The notes: generated from the letters alone by a model not told the origin. A stretch of 64,000 bases of DNA from Pseudobacter ginsenosidimutans (GCF_007970185.1 NZ_CP042431.1:7175342-7239341); one strand, 5' to 3'; shown: positions 1-8,947, counted from the first letter of the stretch. Program-made: numbers and translations.

Positions 1-10
1 GGAACGAAAT

Positions 11-44
11 AAAAAAACGCCGTACTTATCCCTGTACGACGTTC
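11..44 (-). terminator. Intrinsic terminator, minus strand
   Basis: An 8-bp stem (18-25 with 34-41, one G-U pair on the minus-strand RNA) is followed on the minus strand by seven T. It lies about 105 nt beyond the stop of the small secreted protein at 150-335 and probably ends that transcript. Confidence 0.6.
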
Positions 45-149
45 ATAAAAACCCCTAATACAAACCTAGTTTATGCTATTGCTTAGTTTCTTAATGTTGC
101 TTCGAAGTAGATTGTTTATTTGTAACTGTTGAATATGATGTGATGCCGG

Positions 150-335
150 TTACTTTGAGGGCTTCGCTGCATGATGTTTTTTGGCATGATGAGCGTGTTT
201 GGCTGTGGAGCCTTTGGCAGGTGCGGATTTTTCTGTCTTCTCAGTTTTTGCCTGAGTTTTGGCAGGTGTGGTCTGCGCGGTGGCCAATCCTGTCATAGCT
301 AATACGAATCCCGCAACGATCAATAACTTTTTCAT
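150..335 (-). CDS. Small secreted Lys/His/Ala-rich protein
   Basis: This 61-residue product starts with a clear signal peptide (MKK, hydrophobic core to about residue 18, ATAQ cleavage region). The mature part is almost entirely Thr, Lys, Ala, Pro and His, with a His/Lys-rich tail, and should be highly basic and unstructured. The composition recalls acid-shock (Asr-like) or other small basic periplasmic peptides, but there is no motif that gives a function. It is monocistronic, transcribed away from the DUF1003 gene, and ends in an intrinsic terminator. The signal peptide and consistent composition argue that it is real; the function is unknown. Confidence 0.7.
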   Translation of the reverse strand: MKKLLIVAGFVLAMTGLATAQTTPAKTQAKTEKTEKSAPAKGSTAKHAHHAKKHHAAKPSK

Positions 336-509
336 CTTCTGTATGATTTTAAATGAGAGAATTGATTACGACATAAAGCTATCCATTATTATTTTCCATC
401 AGCTTTTTTGAAGTCTGCTTAACCGCGGTTTAACGAGTGTTAACGGTTGGCTAAGCGGGTTGTTCAGGTGTGCATCCGAAACAGTAACTTCATAGTAAAA
501 TGAATTGCT

Positions 510-1115
510 ATGAATCCCGAAAAGGCAAAATATATCCATAACCTGCTGGACACCGAGAATGATCATCTCAGGAAACTTCATGATATCGTTTGCCAGGCAG
601 TAGAGCAGGAAAAACTGATCTTACAGAAGATTGAAGAGCCTTCGTTAGAGAAGCTCAGTACCGGCCAACGCGTTGCAGACAGGGTAGCCAGGTTTGGAGG
701 CAGTTGGAAATTCATTCTTTCATTTATGGGCATCCTCATTATCTGGATCATTTTCAACCTGCAGTTACCACAGGAAAAAAGATTCGATCCCTATCCTTTC
801 ATCCTGCTGAACCTGGTGCTGAGCTGCCTGGCGGCAGTGCAGGCGCCGGTGATCATGATGAGCCAGAACAGACAGGAGGAAAAAGACCGGAAGCGTAATG
901 AAAATGATTATATCGTGAACCTGAAAGCAGAGATCGAGATCAGGACCCTGCATCAGAAAATGGACCTGCTCCTGGAAGAACAGTTCAAGAAACTGATGGA
1001 AGCACAGGCTGACCAGATCCGGTTGCTGCAATCACTGATCAAAGAAGAATACAGGAAGAGTACCGGAACGGACGATGCAAAAAAAACGCCGCCCACAAAG
1101 GACGGCGCAGCATAG
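510..1115 (+). CDS. DUF1003 family inner-membrane protein
   Basis: The 201-residue product has a cytoplasmic N-terminal part, a conserved RVADRVARFGGSW segment near residue 53, two membrane helices separated by the short loop QLPQEKRFDPYP (about residues 70-112), and a charged coiled-coil-like tail beginning with the SQNRQEEKDRKR stretch typical of DUF1003. The family is widespread and its biochemical role is not established. The 3' end of this gene contains the hairpin that terminates the convergent gene at 1134-1468, so terminator and coding sequence overlap. Confidence 0.88.
   Translation: MNPEKAKYIHNLLDTENDHLRKLHDIVCQAVEQEKLILQKIEEPSLEKLSTGQRVADRVARFGGSWKFILSFMGILIIWIIFNLQLPQEKRFDPYPFILLNLVLSCLAAVQAPVIMMSQNRQEEKDRKRNENDYIVNLKAEIEIRTLHQKMDLLLEEQFKKLMEAQADQIRLLQSLIKEEYRKSTGTDDAKKTPPTKDGAA
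1079..1107 (-). terminator. Intrinsic terminator inside the DUF1003 3' end
   Basis: The stem 1087-1094/1100-1107 (8 bp, one G-U) has a 5-nt loop and is followed on the minus strand by eight T (plus-strand A run 1079-1086). It terminates the minus-strand gene ending at 1134. The same bases encode the last residues of DUF1003. Confidence 0.8.
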
Positions 1116-1133
1116 ACGCAAATAAAACCAACC

Positions 1134-1468
1134 TTAGCTCTTTTTCTTATTTTTTTTGTAACGCTGATCGGGCGTCCCATCTTTTTTACGATGCACTACC
1201 ACAGTAGTGTCTTTGTTGGCCTTGTAAATTCTGTCTGGAGTGCCATCTTTCTTTGCCGGACCTGCTCCTTTGGAAGCATAAACCGGACGGGCCTTCCTGG
1301 CAGTATCGCTCACGGCTTTCCATTTCTTTACAACAGGGCGTGCTTTTTGGGTGGTGCCGGCTACAGCTTTTTCTTTTTTGACAACAGGAGGTTTTTCATA
1401 ACAGGGGATTTTGATTGAACAATTAACTTACCTAAATCTAAATCATTAAACTGACCATCGATATACAT
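1134..1468 (-). pseudogene. Lys-rich protein with KKDGTPD repeats, frameshifted by one base
   Basis: No single frame spans this gene. An ATG at 1468 opens a frame reading MYIDGQFNDLDLGKL; from about 1404 onward the coding frame is one base earlier and runs to a TAA at 1134. Restoring one base gives a 111-residue protein. The second part carries two copies of KKDGTPDxxYKxN and two copies of a PVVKKxKAV motif; the first PVVKK copy lies just after the run of four C (1404-1407 on the minus strand), so the native frame is already the downstream one there and the lost base is upstream of it, most simply in the C run. The KKDGTPD motif recurs in uncharacterised Bacteroidota proteins. A good terminator follows. 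It may be a sequencing error rather than a dead gene. Function unknown. Confidence 0.65.
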
Positions 1469-1542
1469 ACTAACGCTTTAACCGGCAGTTAACTTGTGTT
1501 AAGCAGATGTTGTTTGACCAGTAAAAAAAATTATTGTCCATA

Positions 1543-2847
1543 ATGAGAAGCAAATTTGCCATTGGTACTTATATAGACGGTATGCGTTCCAAAACCCTCA
1601 AATGGATTGTGCTCACAGCCACCCTGCTCATTATCGTAATTGTTGGGGTGCAGTTGTACTGGCTCAATAAGATATACTCCCTCGAGCAAAAGACCTTCAA
1701 CATGAACGTGGTGAAGAGTATCCGGGGACTTTATGAAGACGTGAAACTGGTGGACTCACCGGTGAATCATCTGCAGGATTATATTGAACATCCTTCACCT
1801 GATTATTTCCTGTTCAGAACAGGCTCTAATTACAACAAAGACTCCCTCATCTGGTATCTCAAAGATGAGCTCAACGATTTCGACGTTCTCACCGATGCAC
1901 ATATCAGTTTCTATAATTCAGGAAAACAAAAATACATTTCACGCGAATATATAACCGCAGCAGCAGCCCGTTATGATCCGGTGGTGTTCCCTTTTCCTGT
2001 TTATGAAAGGCAGCATGATTATGTACTCATCTATTTCCCTCACCGCAACAAATACGTGCTAAGCCAGATGAATTTCTGGTTCATCAGCAGCGCCGTCCTC
2101 TTTATTGTATTGATCGGCCTGGCCGTCAGTCTGTTTTATTTCTACCGGCAGAAATTCCTGGCCGAGATACAAAAAGACTTCGTGAACAATTTCACCCATG
2201 AATTCAAAACGCCGCTGGCTGTAATGAAGATCTCCTCCGATGTGCTGCTGCAGGAAAAGATCATACAGCAACCTGAACGCCTGCACCAGTATGCCATGAT
2301 CATCCAGAATCAAACCATGCACCTGCAAAAACAGGTGGAACGCCTGTTACAGGTGGCAGCCACGGAAAGAAAAGAATTACCGATCCAGAAAAACCATGTA
2401 TCCGTAAACGATCTGCTGGACGAAGCCATTACCAAGATCCAGCCTCTGGCCGTGGAGAAGAAAGCCAGTCTTGATTTACAATTACCTGAAACAGAAAATC
2501 TGGAATTGCAGGCAGACCGCGCGCATCTTGAACTCGCCATCGTGAACCTCCTGGAGAATGCCCTGAAATATGCGCCTGATCCCAAAATAATTGTAAGCGC
2601 CGGTAAAGAAAATGATCATATATTTATTTCGATAAAAGACAACGGGATAGGGATCGACAAGAAATACCACAAAAGATTGTTCGAGAAATTCTATCGCGTT
2701 CCTACCGGCGATGTCCACAATGTAAAAGGCTTCGGATTAGGGCTGAGCTTCGTCAAACGCATCATCGACGCTCATCATGGCGTGATCACCATCAACAGTA
2801 TTCCAGGCATCGGAACTGAATTCAAAATGCTATTGCCCGGCAATTAA
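1543..2847 (+). CDS. Two-component sensor histidine kinase
   Basis: A 434-residue membrane kinase: first membrane helix at about residues 18-40, a periplasmic sensor region of about 135 residues, second helix at about 177-200, then HisKA with the H-box NFTHEFKTPLA (phosphorylated His near 218) and a HATPase_c domain with N-box NLLENALKY, G1 DNGIGI and G2 GFGLGL. There is no recognisable HAMP or PAS domain. A TTG at 1534 is in frame, and ATG 1582 is another possible start; ATG 1543 was chosen because it keeps the full N-terminus. It is followed after 11 nt by its cognate response regulator. The signal is unknown. Confidence 0.93.
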   Translation: MRSKFAIGTYIDGMRSKTLKWIVLTATLLIIVIVGVQLYWLNKIYSLEQKTFNMNVVKSIRGLYEDVKLVDSPVNHLQDYIEHPSPDYFLFRTGSNYNKDSLIWYLKDELNDFDVLTDAHISFYNSGKQKYISREYITAAAARYDPVVFPFPVYERQHDYVLIYFPHRNKYVLSQMNFWFISSAVLFIVLIGLAVSLFYFYRQKFLAEIQKDFVNNFTHEFKTPLAVMKISSDVLLQEKIIQQPERLHQYAMIIQNQTMHLQKQVERLLQVAATERKELPIQKNHVSVNDLLDEAITKIQPLAVEKKASLDLQLPETENLELQADRAHLELAIVNLLENALKYAPDPKIIVSAGKENDHIFISIKDNGIGIDKKYHKRLFEKFYRVPTGDVHNVKGFGLGLSFVKRIIDAHHGVITINSIPGIGTEFKMLLPGN

Positions 2848-2858
2848 ACAACTGACCT

Positions 2859-3557
2859 ATGGCATCCAAAAAATTAAAAGTGCTGCTGGCCGAAGATGAT
2901 CTTTCACTTGGTTATGTGATAAAAGACAATCTCACGGAAGCGGGTTATGAAGTGAACCTGTATGCAGATGGACAGGCAGCCATCGATAATTTCGATAAAA
3001 CACAAACAGATATTTGTCTGCTTGACGTGATGATGCCTTTCAAGGATGGCTTCACTGTTGCCAAAAAGATCCGTCAGCAAAGTGATGTGGTGCCCATCCT
3101 GTTCATTACTGCCAAATCCATGGAAGAGGACCGCATCAAGGGCTTCCTCACCGGAGCAGACGACTATATTGTGAAACCATTCAGCATGCAGGAACTGCTG
3201 CTGCGCATGGATGTATTCATCCGCCGCACACGCAAGCTCCATGCAGACCAGGTACAGGAATACGCCATCGGCGAGTTGCGCTTTTCTTATACAGACCTCA
3301 GGCTTTATGCAAAAAGCGAAACGCATACACTCACGCAAAAAGAGGCCGACCTGCTCAAGTTCCTTTGCGAACATGCCAATCGCATCCTCAAACGCGAAGA
3401 GGTACTGCTCAATGTCTGGGGAAAAGACGATTATTTCCTCGGCCGTAGTATGGATGTATTCATGACCAAGCTCCGCAAATATTTCAAAGCTGATCCCTCA
3501 GTAGTGCTGGAAACCATCCACGGCGTTGGTTTCCGCTTCAATGCCAGCGTGAACTGA
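2859..3557 (+). CDS. OmpR/PhoB-type response regulator
   Basis: The 232-residue protein has an N-terminal receiver with acidic pocket EDD (12-14), phospho-acceptor Asp56 in DICLLDVMMP, and conserved Lys107 in DYIVKPF, followed by a C-terminal winged-helix Trans_reg_C domain ending in TIHGVGFRF. It forms an operon with the upstream kinase and would receive phosphate from it to control transcription. An intrinsic terminator follows 30 nt after the stop, so the operon is these two genes only. Confidence 0.95.
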   Translation: MASKKLKVLLAEDDLSLGYVIKDNLTEAGYEVNLYADGQAAIDNFDKTQTDICLLDVMMPFKDGFTVAKKIRQQSDVVPILFITAKSMEEDRIKGFLTGADDYIVKPFSMQELLLRMDVFIRRTRKLHADQVQEYAIGELRFSYTDLRLYAKSETHTLTQKEADLLKFLCEHANRILKREEVLLNVWGKDDYFLGRSMDVFMTKLRKYFKADPSVVLETIHGVGFRFNASVN

Positions 3558-3586
3558 GTGAACCATAATATTTCGTAACTTGAATC

Positions 3587-3611
3587 AGGCAGCTCACCAG
3601 GCTGCCTTTTT
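3587..3611 (+). terminator. Intrinsic terminator after the two-component operon
   Basis: A perfect 7-bp stem (3587-3593/3601-3607) with a 7-nt loop runs into five T. It ends 13 nt before the AlkD-like start codon, which is why the in-frame upstream ATG at 3580, lying before this hairpin, was not used as a start. Confidence 0.85.
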
Positions 3612-3624
3612 CAACTCAGCAATC

Positions 3625-4335
3625 ATGACCACTCAACAAATCCTCTCCCGCCTCGAAGAGCTGGGAACGCCGCAGATCAAAAAGATCCTCTTGAAGCATG
3701 GCGCCAAAGAACCGCTGTTTGGCGTGAAAGTGGAAGACATCAAAAAACTGCAAAAAGAAATAAAGGGAGATACGCAGTCCATCGCCATGGAGTTGTACAA
3801 TACCGGCAACGCAGACGCCATGTACCTCGCCGGCCTCATGGCCAATGGCGCCCAAATGAGCGAAAAGGAATTACAGCACTGGATGGACAATGCCAATTCT
3901 CCCGCCCTCAGCGAATACATCGTTCCCTGGGTCGCTTCTGAACATCCGAAAGCCTGGAACCTGGGCCTGAAATGGATCGCCTCCAAAAAAGAACTTATCG
4001 CAGCTGCAGGCTGGAACACCCTGGCAGGTATATTATCTCTTAAGCCTGATGCAGAACTTGATATTGCCGCTATCCGAGATCTGATGGAACAGGTAAAAGA
4101 GGAAATCCAGACAGCCCCTAATCGTGTACGTTATACCATGAACGGTTTCATCATCGCCGCAGGTAGTTTCGTTCCCGCATTAACGGCAGAAGCCATCCAG
4201 CTGGGCAGAAAGATCGGCGTGGTAAGTGTGGATATGAACGGGACAGCCTGCAAAGTGCCCTTTTCACCCGACTATATCCTGAAAGTAAAAGACAGGGGGA
4301 CTATCGGCAAAAAGAAGAAAACGATAAAGTGTTAG
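3625..4335 (+). CDS. DNA alkylation repair enzyme, AlkD-like
   Basis: This 236-residue, helix-repeat (HEAT/ARM-like) protein matches the DNA alkylation repair family: the N-terminal LLKHGAKEPLFGVKVEDIKKLQKEIK segment, the middle ALSEYIVPWVASEHPKAW region and the C-terminal NRVRYTMNGFIIAAGSF segment are characteristic. AlkD-type enzymes excise bulky or cationic N-alkylated purines without base flipping. Many Bacteroidota homologues are untested, so activity is by family only. It is monocistronic and converges on the Fe-S protein gene at 4342. Confidence 0.85.
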   Translation: MTTQQILSRLEELGTPQIKKILLKHGAKEPLFGVKVEDIKKLQKEIKGDTQSIAMELYNTGNADAMYLAGLMANGAQMSEKELQHWMDNANSPALSEYIVPWVASEHPKAWNLGLKWIASKKELIAAAGWNTLAGILSLKPDAELDIAAIRDLMEQVKEEIQTAPNRVRYTMNGFIIAAGSFVPALTAEAIQLGRKIGVVSVDMNGTACKVPFSPDYILKVKDRGTIGKKKKTIKC

Positions 4336-4341
4336 CGAGAC

Positions 4342-4686
4342 CTACACAGAAAAAGAAGTCCCGCATCCGCAGGTCTTGCTCGCATTTGGATTTTCAAACG
4401 TAAACCCTCTTGCATTCAATCCATTCTCATAATCGATCTGCATACCAGTCAGGTAGAGCCCGTGTGACGGGTTCATGATAAAGCTCAGCCCTTCGTATTC
4501 ATACACTGCATCGCTGTCCATTTTCTGATCGAAGCCCAGCAAATAGCTGAATCCTGAGCAACCGCCACCCTTCACGCCCACCCGGAGCATGAGGCTGGTA
4601 TCGAATCCCGGTTCACCCATCAGTCTTTTGATTTCTGCAATGGCGCCGGGCGTGAACAACAGAGGAGATGCATTTTTCGTTTCCAT
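4342..4686 (-). CDS. A-type iron-sulfur carrier (IscA/SufA/ErpA family)
   Basis: The 114-residue product has the three family cysteines: Cys43 in GGGCSGFSY, and Cys106 and Cys108 in TCGCGTSF at the C-terminus. A-type carriers bind a [2Fe-2S] or [4Fe-4S] cluster and hand it to apo-proteins in the cytoplasm. The start is set at ATG 4686, where family similarity begins. A -7-type promoter box (4692-4699) ends only 5 nt before this ATG, so the mRNA may be leaderless. It is divergent from the gene at 4749. Sequence cannot tell IscA from SufA or ErpA. Confidence 0.92.
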   Translation of the reverse strand: METKNASPLLFTPGAIAEIKRLMGEPGFDTSLMLRVGVKGGGCSGFSYLLGFDQKMDSDAVYEYEGLSFIMNPSHGLYLTGMQIDYENGLNARGFTFENPNASKTCGCGTSFSV

Positions 4687-4691
4687 AAATA

Positions 4692-4726
4692 CAAAAATAC
4701 GACTACCCGTTATTTTATTACATTTG
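4692..4726. promoter_or_regulatory. Overlapping divergent promoter boxes
   Basis: A minus-strand TATTTTTG (4692-4699) faces the A-type Fe-S gene and a plus-strand TACATTTG (4719-4726) faces the gene at 4749; both match the Bacteroidota -7 consensus TAnnTTTG. No convincing -33 TTTG was found for either at the usual distance. Confidence 0.45.
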
Positions 4727-4748
4727 TCCCACTTAAAAACGACCCTTA

Positions 4749-5294
4749 ATGACTTTAACGACCACGGAATTGGTGCTTTCCCTCGCCATCGCCCTGAGCC
4801 TTGGCGGAACCCTGGCATATATGTTCTGGAAGCAAAGAAAGGAAGTGAAAACCCTGATCGAGAAGAAAAAAGCCGGTATTGCGGAAAACGACAAACAGGC
4901 TGCCAATATCCAGGGCCTCCAGCTGGGAGCCTATGAGCGCCTGATCCTGCTCACAGACCGCATCGCTCTCCCCAACCTGATCAGCCGCGTGAACCAGCCT
5001 GGTCTCAGCGCAAGGGAAATGCAATCCCTGCTCACTATGAATATCAAACAGGAATTTGAACATAATGTTACCCAGCAGATCTATGTTTCAGCAGAATCAT
5101 GGGATGCAGTGCGTAACCTCAAAGACCAGAATATTCTCATCATCAACCAGGTGGCCAGCTTCCTTCCCGCAGAAGCTAGCGGGCAGGATCTCAATCATGC
5201 CCTCCTGGAAATGCTTGTGCAGAATCCCAAAGCAACACTGCACACTGTTGTATCAGATGTGCTGAGCTTTGAAGCGAAGAAACTGATGAAATAA
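4749..5294 (+). CDS. Conserved Bacteroidota membrane-anchored protein (possibly DUF7935)
   Basis: The 181-residue protein has one N-terminal membrane helix (about residues 8-26), a short Lys-rich coiled-coil stretch, then a soluble helical domain with the conserved-looking segments YERLILLTDRIALPNLISR and QEFEHNVTQQIYVS. I recall this architecture as an uncharacterised Bacteroidota family, possibly the one named DUF7935; that name is from memory. Its stop is 22 nt before the mutase ATG, so the two are probably co-transcribed. No function is assigned. Confidence 0.75.
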   Translation: MTLTTTELVLSLAIALSLGGTLAYMFWKQRKEVKTLIEKKKAGIAENDKQAANIQGLQLGAYERLILLTDRIALPNLISRVNQPGLSAREMQSLLTMNIKQEFEHNVTQQIYVSAESWDAVRNLKDQNILIINQVASFLPAEASGQDLNHALLEMLVQNPKATLHTVVSDVLSFEAKKLMK

Positions 5295-5316
5295 AGAGTG
5301 CTAAATTTTGCTTGCT

Positions 5317-6873
5317 ATGTCAGAAGAAAAGAAAGTATTTACCGATAGTGGAATCGAGATAAAACGATTGTATACCGATCCCGTGCCGATGAGCGAACAA
5401 CCCGGAGAATTCCCTTTCACCAGGGGCGTTCAGCCGGACATGTATCGCGGCAAACTCTGGACCATGCGCCAGTACGCCGGCTTCAGCACCGCGGAAGAAA
5501 GTAACAAACGATATCACTACCTCCTTTCACAGGGTGTGATGGGCCTCAGCGTTGCCTTCGATCTGCCTACACAGATCGGGTACGACAGCGACCATGCCCT
5601 TGCAGAAGGTGAAGTAGGAAAAGTAGGTGTGGCCATCGATAGCCTGGAGGATATGCAAACCCTCTTCAAAGGCATCAGGCTCGAAGATGTGTCAACCTCC
5701 ATGACCATTAACGCTACTGGTTTTATTTTGCTGGCCTTCTACACAGCACTCGCCAAACAACAGGGCGCCGATCTCAAAAAGATCTCAGGCACCATCCAGA
5801 ACGATATCCTCAAAGAATACGCAGCACGCGGCACCTACATCTATCCACCCAAACCGAGCATGCGCATCATCACAGATATATTTGAATGGTGCAGCATGGA
5901 AGTCCCAAAATGGAATACCATTTCCATTTCGGGTTACCATATCCGTGAGGCAGGCAGTACAGCGGTGCAGGAGATCGCTTTTACTTTGAGTAACGGTCGT
6001 GCTTATGTGAAAGCTGCGCTGGAAAAAGGACTGGATATTAATGTTTTTGGAAAGAGACTTTCTTTCTTCTTCAATGCGCATAACAATCTCTTTGAGGAAG
6101 TGGCCAAGTTCCGTGCTGCGCGTCGCATGTGGGCGCAGATGATGAAGGAGCTCGGCGCTACCGATCCGAAAGCGCAGATGCTTCGCTTCCATACACAAAC
6201 CGGCGGCAGCACCCTCACGGCGCAACAACCGCTCAACAATATTGCCCGCGTTACGGTTCAGACCATGTCGGCCGTACTGGGCGGCACGCAATCGCTTCAC
6301 ACCAATGGCTATGACGAAGCATTGAGCCTGCCTACAGAAGAGGCCGCACGTATCGCGCTTCGCACACAGCAGATCGTGGCTTACGAAAGCGGCCTGGCCG
6401 ATACCGTAGACCCGCTGGCCGGCTCCTACTATGTGGAAGCCCTCACCAATGAGGTGGAAGCACAGGCCTGGAAACTGATCCATAGCATCGATGCCATGGG
6501 CGGCAGTGTATCTGCCATTGAACAGGGATTCATCCAGGACGAGATCGCGCGCAGCGCTTACAATTACCAGCGCGAGATCGAAACCGGCGAAAAGATCATC
6601 GTTGGCGTGAACAAATTCCAGGTGAATGAAACTGATTCCATCCCCCTTTTCAAAATAGATGATTCCATCCGTCAGCTGCAATCCGAAAAGCTGGCTTCCC
6701 TGCGCAACCGGCGTGATCCCGCCCGTGTTGACCAGATGCTGCAATTGCTGAGCGACCGCGCCACCAATGGCGAGAACATCATGCCGGCAGTGCTGGAAGC
6801 AGTGGAGAACCTTTGCACGCTGGGAGAGATCGCAGATACGTTGCGCGAAGTGTTTGGAGAATACAAGGGATAA
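5317..6873 (+). CDS. Methylmalonyl-CoA mutase family protein, stand-alone catalytic domain
   Basis: This 518-residue protein is the (beta/alpha)8 catalytic domain of a B12-dependent acyl-CoA mutase and ends at [16 protein letters not shown], where full-length enzymes continue into the cobalamin-binding domain. By alignment from memory with the Propionibacterium enzyme, Tyr53 corresponds to Tyr89, Arg171 to Arg207, and Tyr207/His208 to Tyr243/His244. Tyr89 plus Arg207 mark methylmalonyl-CoA/succinyl-CoA specificity; isobutyryl-CoA mutases have Phe and Gln. It must use a B12 domain encoded elsewhere or have another role. The start is ATG 5317; an upstream TTG (5308) is less likely. Confidence 0.9.
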   Translation: MSEEKKVFTDSGIEIKRLYTDPVPMSEQPGEFPFTRGVQPDMYRGKLWTMRQYAGFSTAEESNKRYHYLLSQGVMGLSVAFDLPTQIGYDSDHALAEGEVGKVGVAIDSLEDMQTLFKGIRLEDVSTSMTINATGFILLAFYTALAKQQGADLKKISGTIQNDILKEYAARGTYIYPPKPSMRIITDIFEWCSMEVPKWNTISISGYHIREAGSTAVQEIAFTLSNGRAYVKAALEKGLDINVFGKRLSFFFNAHNNLFEEVAKFRAARRMWAQMMKELGATDPKAQMLRFHTQTGGSTLTAQQPLNNIARVTVQTMSAVLGGTQSLHTNGYDEALSLPTEEAARIALRTQQIVAYESGLADTVDPLAGSYYVEALTNEVEAQAWKLIHSIDAMGGSVSAIEQGFIQDEIARSAYNYQREIETGEKIIVGVNKFQVNETDSIPLFKIDDSIRQLQSEKLASLRNRRDPARVDQMLQLLSDRATNGENIMPAVLEAVENLCTLGEIADTLREVFGEYKG

Positions 6874-6974
6874 CAATAAAAGCCGCGTATGCCAGGCGGC
6901 TCGCGTTGCCGCGGTTAACTTCTGTTCGTTTGTCTCCGGCGAACATTCTACCCGCATTTTCTGTAATTTACCGT

Positions 6975-7529
6975 ATGGCTTACCATACCACCACCGTCAG
7001 TACAGACGCAGAACTGCAACAGATCCTGCAACTGCAGGCGGAAAATCTGCGCACCAACATTTCCGCTGAAACCCAGCAACAACAAGGCTTCGTCTCCCTT
7101 CAGCACACTCTTCCGGTGTTGAAACAAATGCACGATATAGCACCCAGCATCATTGCTGTAGACGGAGATCAACTGGCCGGTTATGCACTCACCATGCCCC
7201 GCGAATGCAGCCATATCGTTCCGGACCTGGCACCCATGTTCAGTTCCTTCGATCAAACACCCTGGAATGGACGTCTGTTGAGCGAATACAGATTTTATGT
7301 AATGGGACAGATCTGTGTAGCCGAAGCCTGGCGCGGACAAGGCGTTTTTGATGCGCTTTACCAACAACACAAAACCAGTTACAGCAAGGGTTTCGACTGC
7401 ATCGTTACCGAGATCGCTACCCGAAACCTCCGCTCCATACGGGCGCATGAGCGTGTTGGTTTCAAAACCATCCATGTCCACCAGGATGAACTGGACGAAT
7501 GGGCTGTTGTACTATGGGATTGGAGCTGA
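6975..7529 (+). CDS. GNAT family N-acetyltransferase
   Basis: The 184-residue protein has the acetyl-CoA-binding motif A region ICVAEAWRGQGVFDALYQ (R/Q-x-x-G-x-G/A type) and the terminal RNLRSIRAHERVGF segment, where Asn and Arg residues usually contact CoA. The substrate cannot be told. The start was taken at ATG 6975 (MAYHTTT); the frame is open further upstream but that part overlaps the mutase gene and has no family similarity. It follows the mutase by about 100 nt and precedes the M20 hydrolase by 38 nt. Confidence 0.85.
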   Translation: MAYHTTTVSTDAELQQILQLQAENLRTNISAETQQQQGFVSLQHTLPVLKQMHDIAPSIIAVDGDQLAGYALTMPRECSHIVPDLAPMFSSFDQTPWNGRLLSEYRFYVMGQICVAEAWRGQGVFDALYQQHKTSYSKGFDCIVTEIATRNLRSIRAHERVGFKTIHVHQDELDEWAVVLWDWS

Positions 7530-7567
7530 TACATTTTTTGATTATTTTCAGCGTACCAAAAATTGGA

Positions 7568-8890
7568 ATGCTCATGCAGAAACTCCTGGCAATCGCCTCT
7601 ACCCTCCTATTTCTCGTCACCAGTTTAACTAACGTTGTAGCGCAACCGAGCACTGCCGCCATACACGCAAAAGCGGAATCACTCAAACCCAAACTGATCG
7701 AATGGAGAAGACATATCCATCAGCATCCCGAACTTAGCAACCGTGAAGTGAATACTGCCGCTTATGTGGCCGAGCTGCTCCGCTCCTTCGGACTGGAAGT
7801 GCAGACAGGCATCGCCAAAACCGGCGTAGTGGCGATACTAAAAGGTGGCAAACCTGGTCCTGTTGTGGCTTTGCGTGCAGACATGGATGCGCTTCCTGTA
7901 AAAGAAAGAGTAGACCTCCCCTTCAAATCAACTGTCACAGCAGATTACCTGGGACAAACGGTTCCCGTAATGCATGCCTGCGGACATGACACCCATATTT
8001 CCATGTTACTCGGCACAGCACAGCTACTATCGTCGATAAAGAAAGATGTTCCCGGCACCGTTAAATTCATCTTCCAGCCCGCTGAGGAAGGCCCTCCAGG
8101 TGATGAAGAAGGCGGCGCGGCGCTGATGGTGAAAGAAGGAGTAATGGACAATCCGAAAGTGGACGCCATCTTTGGTATGCACATTCAATCCGAAATTGAA
8201 GTAGGAAAAATTCAATACAAATCCGGGGCCTTTATGGCCTCATCCGATTGGTTCACCATCCAGGTGAAAGGAAAGCAATCACATGGATCACAGCCCTGGA
8301 AAGGCGTAGATCCTATAGTGGCAGCTACCGCCATCATCAATGGTTTGCAAACCATCGTAAGCCGTCAATCAGAATTACCCAAAGCACCGGTGGTGATCAC
8401 TGTAGGGAAATTCAACAGCGGCGTTCGTCCGAATATCATGCCCGAGGAAGCGATGCTCGAAGGCACAATCCGGACCCTCGACAGCAAAATGCAACAGGAA
8501 ACGCATGAGCGGATCAAAAAAATGGCTACCGGCATCGCCAGCACTTATGGCGCCACCGCGGATGTGCATATCGATACAAAAACACTCGTCACCTACAATG
8601 ACCCCGCTTTGGTGAAACTGATGACGCCATCACTGGAAACAGCTGCAGGAAAAGAGAATGTCTCCGAACGTGCATGGGTAACCGGAGCAGAAGATTTTTC
8701 GTACTACGGTACGAAAGCACCTTCCTTCTTTTTTTACATTGGCGGCATGCCCAAAGGAACAGATAATTCCAAAGCGCCGGGACACCATACCCCTGATTTT
8801 TATGTGGATGACAGTCAGTTGGATATAGGCGTGAAAGCCTTTTGCCAGCTGGTATTTGATTATGCGAAACTCAAAGCGCAGGGGAAATAG
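7568..8890 (+). CDS. Secreted M20-family amidohydrolase (N-acyl amino acid / hippurate hydrolase type)
   Basis: A 440-residue M20D zinc hydrolase with an N-terminal signal peptide cleaved after NVVAQ, so probably periplasmic. Metal and catalytic motifs are RADMDALPV, HACGHDTH, QPAEEGPPGDEEGG and the dimerisation-domain KGKQSHGSQPWKGVDP. Enzymes of this group remove acyl groups from N-acyl amino acids or hydrolyse related amides. Two closely spaced starts (7568, 7574) both keep the signal peptide. The C-terminal APGHHTPDF region is typical. The substrate is not predictable. Confidence 0.9.
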   Translation: MLMQKLLAIASTLLFLVTSLTNVVAQPSTAAIHAKAESLKPKLIEWRRHIHQHPELSNREVNTAAYVAELLRSFGLEVQTGIAKTGVVAILKGGKPGPVVALRADMDALPVKERVDLPFKSTVTADYLGQTVPVMHACGHDTHISMLLGTAQLLSSIKKDVPGTVKFIFQPAEEGPPGDEEGGAALMVKEGVMDNPKVDAIFGMHIQSEIEVGKIQYKSGAFMASSDWFTIQVKGKQSHGSQPWKGVDPIVAATAIINGLQTIVSRQSELPKAPVVITVGKFNSGVRPNIMPEEAMLEGTIRTLDSKMQQETHERIKKMATGIASTYGATADVHIDTKTLVTYNDPALVKLMTPSLETAAGKENVSERAWVTGAEDFSYYGTKAPSFFFYIGGMPKGTDNSKAPGHHTPDFYVDDSQLDIGVKAFCQLVFDYAKLKAQGK

Positions 8891-8947
8891 ATCATCCGCT
8901 TAACATTGAGGTAATATTTGCGCTCTATTTTTGAAAAAGAGTTCTTT

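Noticed and set aside
1373-1379. Programmed -1 frameshift at an A-AAA-AAG heptamer in the 1134-1468 gene
   Set aside because: The internal PVVKK repeat shows the downstream frame is already the native one before the heptamer, so a base lost in the C run at 1404-1407 explains the break better.
1191-1418. 75-codon plus-strand frame
   Set aside because: It is antisense to the KKDGTPD-repeat gene at 1134-1468, whose minus-strand frame has repeats and a terminator.
3580-3624. Upstream in-frame start for the AlkD-like gene
   Set aside because: It would place the terminator of the two-component operon inside the coding region; similarity starts at ATG 3625.
5290-5316. Cobalamin riboswitch ahead of the B12-dependent mutase
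   Set aside because: The gap between the upstream gene and the mutase is only 22 nt and no B12-box motif is seen there or before 4749.
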